Assembly (NCBI GenBank): GCA_011525695.1
Contig: WYBX01000084.1
Coordinates: forward strand, 34,266 to 98,265
DNA length: 64,000 bases
Origin: Verrucomicrobiia bacterium
GTDB taxonomy: Bacteria > Verrucomicrobiota > Verrucomicrobiia > Opitutales > Opitutaceae
Reading direction: 5' to 3'
Shown: one piece after another, positions 1 to 8,111 of the stretch
Numbering within the stretch: the stretch's first letter is position 1
Layout of the letters: each line of letters begins with the position of its first letter
Notes under the pieces: model-generated
Seen by the model: the letters and a program-made list of their open reading frames with translations, nothing else
What the model was told of the DNA's origin: nothing
Databases searched by the model: none
Made by a program: the position numbers and the translations under genes

Positions 1-791
1 GAAAAATGCAGTCCGCGATTTCGCCCCTGTCCATCGAGCGTGGCGACGATCTCAGCCAGGCTTTTCACCTCCACCCATTCGCCAGGCTGGAGGTGCAGTG
101 CTTCCGTCGGCGTCCGGGAAAGCCGGCCGCGCGGCCACTCGCCGCGGACCCGGCGCCGCAGCTTGCGGCCCAGGGGGCTTACGATCCAGCCGAGCATGGA
201 CGCAGCCGTCCGGGTCCCCGCCGCCACATCGCGGACGCACTTCCAGAGCCGGCCCGTCCGGCTGAGCGGCACGGTCGCCTGCCGGAGGGAGGTCGCCTGG
301 CAGACAAACCGACCCTCCGCCTGCGTCGTCTGGTGCAGCCGCATGGCCAGGCCGAGGTCGCGTCGGCCATGCTCCACCGATCCCTGATCCGCCGGGTCAT
401 CGGGCAGGTCGCGCAGCCAGGCCGTCCGCCACAACAGCATGCAGGCGTTCTGGCAGCCGCCGTGCGCGGTGCCCGAGCAACGGAGCCCCTCGAGCACCAC
501 GACGTCATTGGCCGGGAAGGCGCGCATTTCCATCGCCGGCGCCTCGAAGCAGAGCTTCTCGATCCGGCGTGACACCCGGAAGCGGCGGCCGCAATACGGA
601 AGCATCTCGGGCATGAACGGGAGCCCGCCGAGGCGTCCCTCCGGATCGAGGGTCGAGAGGATTTCTGCTTCGCTGCGGACCTGCACCAGGCTGCCCGGCC
701 GTAGGTGGTGGGATCCGGCACGCCGTGAGCCGGGGGCGACCGTGGCGTTCGGTTTCGGACTGGCGACTGCAGTGTCCTGGCCGAGGGTCAT
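1..791 (-). CDS. Cysteine-rich NRPS-associated protein of unknown function (3' end beyond window)
   Basis: 263 residues are visible; the gene runs off the left edge. Its ATG overlaps the TGA of the upstream NRPS gene (ATGA), so the two are translationally coupled. Residues 31-63 carry a VRSEAEIL..LD..G...GLPFMPEM block. It is followed by cysteines at 67, 81, 105, 113 and 117 (YCGRRF and EGLRC..AHGGCQNAC motifs). I recognise this pattern as a recurrent uncharacterised family found beside NRPS genes; no function is known to me. The first block recurs near the visible end: residues 31-59 and 235-263 share the plan PG..V.V.S.AEI..TLD..G...GL.F. The clustered cysteines could bind metal or form disulfides, but nothing here shows which. 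Coding is supported by the start overlap and an uninterrupted frame. Confidence 0.75.
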   Translation of the reverse strand, partial: MTLGQDTAVASPKPNATVAPGSRRAGSHHLRPGSLVQVRSEAEILSTLDPEGRLGGLPFMPEMLPYCGRRFRVSRRIEKLCFEAPAMEMRAFPANDVVVLEGLRCSGTAHGGCQNACMLLWRTAWLRDLPDDPADQGSVEHGRRDLGLAMRLHQTTQAEGRFVCQATSLRQATVPLSRTGRLWKCVRDVAAGTRTAASMLGWIVSPLGRKLRRRVRGEWPRGRLSRTPTEALHLQPGEWVEVKSLAEIVATLDGQGRNRGLHF

Positions 792-3700
792 GCGAGGGCT
801 TTCTCCACGCTGGGGGACTGGGATGCCAGCTGCCGCTGCAGCGACTGTGCCAGCCGGATGACATGGGGATGCATCAGCATGGCATGGGGATTGACCTGGA
901 GGTCCACCACCTCGAGCCCGCCCGCCGCCAAGCCGTCCCAGCCCATGTGGGGATCCGGATAGAAGTCGTAGTTGCTGCCTGGCTTGAAAACCGTGAGCCG
1001 GCCCGGATACGGCCGTGGCACATAGACCGTCGCGGCCTGCTCGTTGATGGTCTGGATGGCGCTTTCACCGGGCGGGTGGCCATTCGGTTCGCTTCGAAAC
1101 GGGCTGGCGGAATGGCGCAGGATGCTGCGCAGTTCGCCGTCGCGGGCGATCCGGAGCTTCTCCTTCACATACCGGGCGGCATCGCGCAGTGGGAGGCCCG
1201 CAAGGTTGCGGAGGTGGAATCCGAGCCGCTGGCGCAGCGCGCTGCCCGAGCCCGCCGTGCTGGCGAGCGCGAAGTTGTAGGTGTCGAGCAGCGCCAGGCA
1301 GCCGACCCGTTCACCGGTCGCGGCGAGCTGCTGGGCCATTTCGTAGGCCACGGTGCCGCCCATGCAGTATCCTCCCAGGTGGTACGGCCCGTGCGGCTGC
1401 ACGGCGCGGATTTCGCGCAGGTAATACGCGGCCATCTCCTCGATGGACGTGAGCAGCGGGCTGGAGTCGTCGAGCCCGCGGGACTGGAGCCCGTAGAACG
1501 GCTGGTCGCCGCCGAGTTCCTGCGCGAGCTGCCGGTAGAGGAGGACATTGCCGCCCGCGCCATGCACGAAGAAGACCGCGGGCTTGGTGCCCCGGGGTTG
1601 GATTGCCACCAGGCAGGGCGCGACCTGCGAGTTCGCGGCCTGGGTGGGGATGCTGGCTGCCACCTCCCGGATGGTCTGCGCCCGGTACAAGGTTGCCAGC
1701 GGAAGCCTGACGCCGAATTCCCGTTCGATCCGGGCGAAGAGGTTTACGGCGAGCAGGGAGTGCCCGCCGAGGTCGAAGAAATTGTCCGTTACACCGACGT
1801 CCGGCACGCCGAGCAGCTCCGACCAGAGGGTCGCGAGTTTCTGTTCCCGTTCCGTCGCGGGAGGCTCGTGTGCGGTGCTGTTGCTGGCGAGCGTTGCCGG
1901 GGCGGGGGGCAAAGCGCGGCGATCGATCTTGTCGTTCGGCGTCCGCGGGAGGGATGGGAGCACCACGAATGCTGACGGGACCATGTAATCGGGGAGATGC
2001 TCCTTCAACGCCTGGCGCAGTTCCCCGGTGAACTCGGCGGGCGCTCCACGGGCCGGGACATTGGCGAGTTGCGACCAGGGGATTCCGTGCGACGAGTCGC
2101 CGGCCAGCGCGACCAGGGGCCGTTCGTCGCCCCGGCGGCGGACGAAGCTGACCTCCAGCTTACCGGCGGTGCCACGATCGGCCCAGCATACGCGGGTCTC
2201 GAACCCCGCAGCTTCTCCGGCCTGCCAGATGGCCTCGGGATCGATGCCTTGGGAGGCCTGCGCTGCATCCTGGCGAATTTCACCCACGCGCGTGCCCGGA
2301 CCGGCATGCCGCACGAGCTCGAGCGCGGCAACGGCCTGCTGAAGCCGCCGGTTGGGAACGCCGCGGATCCCGACGGCATCCAGCGTCAGGTTTCGCAGCC
2401 ATGTGGCCAGCCCCGCCGGGTCGTGCGGGGTGTCGTCCCAATCGTGCCAGACCTCCACCGGGACCGGGGTTGCCACCGGAGCCAGGTGCAGGACGGCGTC
2501 GTAATGGAATTGAGTGGTTTCGTTGATGGCGACGCCCCGGCGCAGCTGGATTTCCACGTGGGCGAGTTGGGGGAGCCGTTCCCGCAGGCGGTGGAAGAAA
2601 TCCGGATCCACCATCAATTCATCCTCCGCGGCGATTCGCCGCTGGACGGCGGATCGCAGCACGTCAACCGGCGTTTCCGGCGGCAGTCGTTCCAATTCCG
2701 CAGCCGTGCGATAGCATTCCATCAGCGCGAAGCTCTGCACATCCCCGACAAACACCCGGCCGCCGGGTTGCACCGCCTGGATTGCGCCTTCGACCACCCG
2801 GGCCAGGTGCTCAACGTGGGGAAAGTATTGCGACACGGAGTTGATCACCACGGTGTCGAAGTGGCCGGTGGGTATGCCGTCGAATTCGTCGGCGGCCCGG
2901 CGCTGGAGCGTCACGTGGCTGAATCGACCATCCGAGCCGGCCAGTTGCTGCTGCAGGGCTTTGATTGCGGTCGCCGCGATGTCGGTCCCCCAGTACTCCT
3001 GGCACTGGGGTGCGAGCCGCAGCAGCAGCTGGCCGGTGCCGCATCCCAGTTCGAGGACGCGGCTGGGCCGCAGTCCGGTGATCCGGGCAACGGTCGTGGC
3101 GATCCATTCCTCGACCTGTCGGCTGACCTCGGCCTGGTCCTGGGGACCGGCGGTCCAGCCAAAGATGATTGAATCGATGTTGCCAAGAGTGGCGGACTGG
3201 CCAAGCCCTTCCTGGAGCGCCTTCCGAAAGAGTGAATCCCATACCTCCCCCCAGCGGTTCACGGAAGACGGTTCGGCTCCGTGCGGGGCGACATAGGCAA
3301 CGAGTCGCTGGCCGCCGGCCGGATCCGGCGCCGCGACCACCACGGCTTCGCGCACCTTCGGATGGCTGAGGAGCGACGACTCGACGTCGCCGAGTTCGAT
3401 GCGATGGCCCCGGATTTTCACCTGATGATCCATCCGCCCGAGAAATTCCAGTTCACCGCCTGCGGTCCATCGCACCAAATCCCCGGTACGATACACGCGG
3501 CCGTCGCTGCGAAATGGATCCGGGATGAACTTCCCGCGCGTCAGTTCGGGCTGCCCGCGGTAGCCACGGGCCAGCCCGGCACCGCCGATCAGGAGTTCGC
3601 CGGGAATGCCGGGAGGACGGAGCCCAAGCTGGGCGTCGACGACGTACAACCGGGTGTTCGCTATCGGCCGGCCGAGGCTGACGGGAACGTCCGGCTGGAC

Positions 3701-6700
3701 CCGCTGCAACGTTGACCAGATTGTCGTCTCTGTCGGTCCGTAGAGGTTCCAGACCTCGGCGCAGCGGCCCAGAAGCCGGGCCGCCAAGTCAGGCGGCAGG
3801 GCCTCGCCGCCGCAGAGCGCCTTCAGGTGTGGATTCCCGATCCAGTCGCTGTCGGCCAGCATTCGCCACGTTGCCGGTGTGGCCTGCATCACCGTGGCGC
3901 CAGATTCCGCCATCAGCTGCTTGAGCCGGTGGGGATCGAGGACGGCTTCGCGCGGCGCCAGCACGATCTGGGCGCCGGTGATGAGCGGGAGGAAAAGTTC
4001 AAGCCCGGCGATGTCGAACGACAGGGTGGTTACGGCCAGCAGGACGTCCTCCGCGGCAAGTCCCGGTTCATCGCGCATCGATTCCAGGAAATTCACGAGC
4101 GCGCCGTGCGAAATCTCCACCCCCTTGGGCCTGCCGGTGGAACCCGACGTGTAGATCACATAGGCGAGATCATCCACGCCCGGAAAAACTGCGGGCGGCG
4201 TGCGCGGCATCCGGGCCGCCCTGTCCCAGTCGCGATCGAGGCAGAACACAGTGGCGTTGCCGGGCGGGAGGCCGGGCAGCAGCGCCGCCTGGGTCAGGAG
4301 CACGGGCGCATCCGCATCGGCGAGCATGAGGGCGATGCGCTCCCGGGGGAACCCGGGATCGACGGGCACGTACGCGCCACCCGCCTTCAGAATTCCGAGC
4401 ACCGCGACCACCATCTCGATTGAACGCTCGATGCAGACACCCGCCAGGGTGCCGGGTCGCACGCCCAGGGTCACCAGGTGATGGGCCAGCTGGCTCGAAC
4501 GCTGGTCGAGTTCCCGGTAGGACAGCGTGATTCCGCGGCACGTTACGGCCGCGGCGTCCGGTCGGCGGTGTGTCTGTTCGGCAAAGGCCTCCAGGAACGT
4601 GGCGGCGATCGGACGGGCGAAGGCGGGGCCGTTCCACCGTGCCATCAGCTGTGCCTGGGCTGCCGGTTCGAGCAGGGGCAGCTGCCGGACGGGCGTGGCC
4701 GGCACGCCGGCGGCCGCCGCCAGGAGGGTTTCATAATGGCCCAGCCAGCGCTCGATCGTATCGGCCGCGAAGAGATCGGTGCTGTAATCGCACTCCACCA
4801 CCAGCGTGCCCCCTGCCTCGACGACATTGATGCCGAGATCAAACTGGTATCCGCGTCTAGGATTCAATGTGATGGCGTGTTCCAGCCCGGCGAAGCGGGT
4901 GCGGGCCAGGGGAGGATCGACGTTGAACATCACGGCGGCGAGCGGTGGCCGGCTCGGATCCCGGGGTGGATTCAGCCGTTCCACCAGCGTGCCAAAGGTG
5001 GTGCCCTGCCGGTCGAAGGCGTCGAGCACCCCGGCCTTCACACGTTGCAGCAGCTCGGCGAAGCTGCGGTCCGGCTCCACGTCCAGGCGCAACGGAAGGA
5101 GATTGGCGCAGTGGCCGACCAGGCATTCCCGGTCCATCCAGTTTTGGCCGGCGACCGGCACGCCGATCACGAGATCGGTCCGGCTGCTGAGCCGATGCAG
5201 CAGTGCGCCAAATGCGGCCAGGAGGACCGAATGCAGCGTCGCACCGTGGCGCGCTCCTACGGCGCGGAGCGCCTGGCCCAGGCCCGGCGGCAGCGGCCGG
5301 GCCTGCCGGGCCCCGCCGAAGGAACGTTCCGCCGGACGGGGCCGGTCGCCGGGAAGTTCGAGCGGCTCGGGCAGCGGCGTGAGTTGCTCGACCCACCATT
5401 GTTCGGATGCCCGGCCGGCGGGGGATTCCCGCTGCTCCTTTTCCCAGGCCACGAACTCGCTAAAACTCGTGGGCTTCGGCAGTGCCGCCGCCCCACCAGT
5501 GGCATAGGCCGAATACAGTTGGCTGAGCTCGTGCAGCACCACGTCGTAGGACCAGCCGTCGCAGGCAATATGATGCACCGTGAATACGAGCACGTGTTCC
5601 CGGGGCCGGAGCCGGACGATTTCCCACGAGACCAGGGGACCCTGCTCGAGATCGAAATGCCTCAGCCCCTGCCCGGCGAGCAGGGCCTCCAGCCGGCGAT
5701 TGCGCTCGGCATTTTCCAGCCCCGAATAATCGGTCCGGGCAATCTCCAACGGCAGGGCGGAGGCGAATGTCTGCCGATCGCCTGCGGGGCCAAACACGCT
5801 GCGGAGCGCCTCGTGCCGCTGGACGATTTCACGAATTGCCCGGCACAGCGCCAGCTCGTCCAGCTCCCCGTCGAGCCGCAGGGCGCACGATTCCACGAAG
5901 GAGCAGGACGCTTCCCGGTTCAGCTGGGACGCGAGCCAGACCTCCTTCTGTGCCTCGGTGAGCGGTGCGCTATCCGGCGCGGCCACCGGAACACCCGCGC
6001 GGCTCGCCGCAGCGGTGAACTCCTCCTCGCTCGATCCGCCGAGGAATCCGCCCGCTTGCATCTCGGCCACGCTCTGCTTGAAGGCATGGACGATGAAGGC
6101 AACGTCCTCCGCGGAATGCGCGGTGGACAGAAAGCACGGCCGGCCTTCCCAGATGTGCAGGCCCTTTTCCCGCAGGTGGGTGTAAAGCAGCGACCCGTGC
6201 TTCACGTCCGATCCAAAGTGCGGATACCAGATGCTCGTGAAGCGCTCCAGCTCCAGGGGCACGCCATGCCGCCGGAAATAGTCGTTCAGCCCGTCGATCA
6301 GCGAGGCCGTCCGGTCCGCCAGTCCCTGCTGGAGCTCCGGCCCCGCCTCCCGCAGCCGCTCCAGCATAACCTTGGCCGCGGCCATCGCGAGGGGATGGCG
6401 CACGAAGGTGCCGGCAAAGAACGTCACGCCCACCTCGGGACAGGAGGCGTCGCCATACTGCCACTGCCCGCCATCGAGGGCATCCATCAGCTCGCGGCGG
6501 CCCGCCACCACCCCCAGCGGCATGCCGCCGCCGATCACCTTCCCATAGGTGACGAGATCCGCTTCGATTCCAAAATACGCCTGGGCTCCACCCGGATGGC
6601 AGCGGAAGCCCGTGATGACCTCGTCCAGGATCAACGGCGTATCGGCCGCTCGCGTCAGCTGCCGCAGTTCCTGCAGGAACTCCCGGGGCTGCAGCCCGGG

Positions 6701-8011
6701 ATGCCGGCTCTGCACCGGCTCGACCAGCACGGCCGCGAGACGGCCGGCATGGGCGCGTATCCACTCCAACGACCGGGCGCTCCCGTACTCGAGCACGGTG
6801 ACCTCGCTGACGAGGTTTGGCGCCACGCCCGGGGCGAGGGGCAGCGTATGGGGGCCCTCCTCGCGCCAGGTGCCGCGGACGAGCACCTCGTCGAACGTGC
6901 CATGGTAGGCTCCGGCGAACAGCGCGATTTGGGTGCGCCCGGTGACCGTCCGGCAAAGCCGGATGGCGGCCATGACCGCCTCGGAACCCGTATTGCAGAA
7001 GCTGACACGCTCCATCCCGGTGAGCTCGGTGATGGCGCGGGCGACGTCCCCGGCGAGCGGGGACTGCGGCCCGATCTCGACGCCGAGTTCCAGCTGCCGT
7101 TGCAGGGCGCGGGTGACGAAGTCGGGCGAGTGTCCGAGCAGGGCGACGCCGAAGCCCATGGTGACGTCGACCCAGCGGTTGCCATCGAGATCCCAGAGAT
7201 GCGCCCCGCTGGAGCGCGTGGACACGATCGGATATACCATCTCCTTCCAGCCGGGATGAAAGCCGGCCACGGCGCGCGGGTCCGCAAAGTGGGGGCGATG
7301 CTGGCGGGTATATTCGCGTGAAGCCGGCGTGTGCTCGAGGTAACGGCCGGTGAGCCACTCCAGGTGAGCCTGTTGCTGGGCCGTGAAACCAGTAGTGGCC
7401 CGTTTGACCAGCTGCCGGAACGGACCGTGCGCAACAGGCTCGGCGGTGGCGGTCGCCGCCGCAGCCCCCACCGGCGCAGGTGCCGGAGCCGGAGTGGTCT
7501 CGATCGGGACGGAGGCGTCGACCCCCTGCTTCCGGCGCAACACGGAAAGTTGCAGCTCCATCAACCGGAGTTGCTCCTGCATGATCCGCTCGAGCGCCGA
7601 ACCAGGGGGGGTGGAGCCGACGGGGGCGACCGGCACCACGGAGCGGGTGCTGTCGGGATGCACCACGGCAGGCGCAGCCGGTGCGGGCGCCTCGTCCGGC
7701 AGCTTCGATCCGATGTAGGTTGCCAGCCGCTCAAACGAGGCCAGGTCGTCGTTCAACTGCCGGAAGGTAACCTTGACACCGAAACGGCTCTTCACGATTG
7801 CGGCCGCCTGTGTGAGCAACAGCGAGTCGAGCCCGAGTTCGAGGAAACTCAGGCTCGGATCGCTGCCGCGGAAATCCTGTCCGGCCATTTCGCCGAAGGA
7901 TTTCTGAAGTTCGGAAACGAGTGTGGGTAGGTGAGCGGGCATGGCACTCAACGGAGTGGGGGGAAAGGGTCGATAGCGTTCGGAATTGACCGCATGAAGG
8001 GCGGTCTCCAT
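788..8011 (-). CDS. Hybrid NRPS: ACP-aminotransferase-C-A(N-methyltransferase)-PCP-TE
   Basis: 2407 residues. Domains: ACP about 25-105 (LGLDSLL, Ser63); PLP aminotransferase of the glutamate-1-semialdehyde type about 200-655 (Lys491 in TYGKVIGGG); condensation about 680-1110 (HHIACDG, 813-819); adenylation from about 1135 (YTSGSTGRPKG); N-methyltransferase inserted after A8, about 1590-1850 (LELGCGTG 1653-1660, NSVSQYFP); A10 lysine in NDKID near 2027; PCP about 2050-2122 (LGGHS, Ser2085); thioesterase about 2130-2400 with GYCMGG (Cys2216), Asp2243 and His2376. Specificity residues read D-I-L-Q-L-G-L-I-W-K, the standard glycine code. The inferred job is to aminate the beta-keto group of a PKS intermediate on the ACP, couple it to N-methylglycine and release it. 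Met24 (7942) is an alternative start that leaves the ACP intact; no strong ribosome site separates the two choices. Confidence 0.93.
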   Translation of the reverse strand: METALHAVNSERYRPFPPTPLSAMPAHLPTLVSELQKSFGEMAGQDFRGSDPSLSFLELGLDSLLLTQAAAIVKSRFGVKVTFRQLNDDLASFERLATYIGSKLPDEAPAPAAPAVVHPDSTRSVVPVAPVGSTPPGSALERIMQEQLRLMELQLSVLRRKQGVDASVPIETTPAPAPAPVGAAAATATAEPVAHGPFRQLVKRATTGFTAQQQAHLEWLTGRYLEHTPASREYTRQHRPHFADPRAVAGFHPGWKEMVYPIVSTRSSGAHLWDLDGNRWVDVTMGFGVALLGHSPDFVTRALQRQLELGVEIGPQSPLAGDVARAITELTGMERVSFCNTGSEAVMAAIRLCRTVTGRTQIALFAGAYHGTFDEVLVRGTWREEGPHTLPLAPGVAPNLVSEVTVLEYGSARSLEWIRAHAGRLAAVLVEPVQSRHPGLQPREFLQELRQLTRAADTPLILDEVITGFRCHPGGAQAYFGIEADLVTYGKVIGGGMPLGVVAGRRELMDALDGGQWQYGDASCPEVGVTFFAGTFVRHPLAMAAAKVMLERLREAGPELQQGLADRTASLIDGLNDYFRRHGVPLELERFTSIWYPHFGSDVKHGSLLYTHLREKGLHIWEGRPCFLSTAHSAEDVAFIVHAFKQSVAEMQAGGFLGGSSEEEFTAAASRAGVPVAAPDSAPLTEAQKEVWLASQLNREASCSFVESCALRLDGELDELALCRAIREIVQRHEALRSVFGPAGDRQTFASALPLEIARTDYSGLENAERNRRLEALLAGQGLRHFDLEQGPLVSWEIVRLRPREHVLVFTVHHIACDGWSYDVVLHELSQLYSAYATGGAAALPKPTSFSEFVAWEKEQRESPAGRASEQWWVEQLTPLPEPLELPGDRPRPAERSFGGARQARPLPPGLGQALRAVGARHGATLHSVLLAAFGALLHRLSSRTDLVIGVPVAGQNWMDRECLVGHCANLLPLRLDVEPDRSFAELLQRVKAGVLDAFDRQGTTFGTLVERLNPPRDPSRPPLAAVMFNVDPPLARTRFAGLEHAITLNPRRGYQFDLGINVVEAGGTLVVECDYSTDLFAADTIERWLGHYETLLAAAAGVPATPVRQLPLLEPAAQAQLMARWNGPAFARPIAATFLEAFAEQTHRRPDAAAVTCRGITLSYRELDQRSSQLAHHLVTLGVRPGTLAGVCIERSIEMVVAVLGILKAGGAYVPVDPGFPRERIALMLADADAPVLLTQAALLPGLPPGNATVFCLDRDWDRAARMPRTPPAVFPGVDDLAYVIYTSGSTGRPKGVEISHGALVNFLESMRDEPGLAAEDVLLAVTTLSFDIAGLELFLPLITGAQIVLAPREAVLDPHRLKQLMAESGATVMQATPATWRMLADSDWIGNPHLKALCGGEALPPDLAARLLGRCAEVWNLYGPTETTIWSTLQRVQPDVPVSLGRPIANTRLYVVDAQLGLRPPGIPGELLIGGAGLARGYRGQPELTRGKFIPDPFRSDGRVYRTGDLVRWTAGGELEFLGRMDHQVKIRGHRIELGDVESSLLSHPKVREAVVVAAPDPAGGQRLVAYVAPHGAEPSSVNRWGEVWDSLFRKALQEGLGQSATLGNIDSIIFGWTAGPQDQAEVSRQVEEWIATTVARITGLRPSRVLELGCGTGQLLLRLAPQCQEYWGTDIAATAIKALQQQLAGSDGRFSHVTLQRRAADEFDGIPTGHFDTVVINSVSQYFPHVEHLARVVEGAIQAVQPGGRVFVGDVQSFALMECYRTAAELERLPPETPVDVLRSAVQRRIAAEDELMVDPDFFHRLRERLPQLAHVEIQLRRGVAINETTQFHYDAVLHLAPVATPVPVEVWHDWDDTPHDPAGLATWLRNLTLDAVGIRGVPNRRLQQAVAALELVRHAGPGTRVGEIRQDAAQASQGIDPEAIWQAGEAAGFETRVCWADRGTAGKLEVSFVRRRGDERPLVALAGDSSHGIPWSQLANVPARGAPAEFTGELRQALKEHLPDYMVPSAFVVLPSLPRTPNDKIDRRALPPAPATLASNSTAHEPPATEREQKLATLWSELLGVPDVGVTDNFFDLGGHSLLAVNLFARIEREFGVRLPLATLYRAQTIREVAASIPTQAANSQVAPCLVAIQPRGTKPAVFFVHGAGGNVLLYRQLAQELGGDQPFYGLQSRGLDDSSPLLTSIEEMAAYYLREIRAVQPHGPYHLGGYCMGGTVAYEMAQQLAATGERVGCLALLDTYNFALASTAGSGSALRQRLGFHLRNLAGLPLRDAARYVKEKLRIARDGELRSILRHSASPFRSEPNGHPPGESAIQTINEQAATVYVPRPYPGRLTVFKPGSNYDFYPDPHMGWDGLAAGGLEVVDLQVNPHAMLMHPHVIRLAQSLQRQLASQSPSVEKALA

Positions 8012-8111
8012 CGCGACCGAGGACGACTCGGAGCCGGTTCGGCGGGCTCACGGTCCCGAGCCTGCCGAGGGAGTCGTCCCTCCAAGGAACGGAATGCGGG
8101 TGGTGTGCGGG

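Noticed and set aside
4478..7321. Long open frame (947 codons) on the plus strand opposite the NRPS gene
   Set aside because: It lies entirely antisense to a recognisable multidomain NRPS. Its sequence is Arg/Gly/Ala/Gln-rich without any domain. GC-rich coding DNA routinely leaves an open antisense frame.
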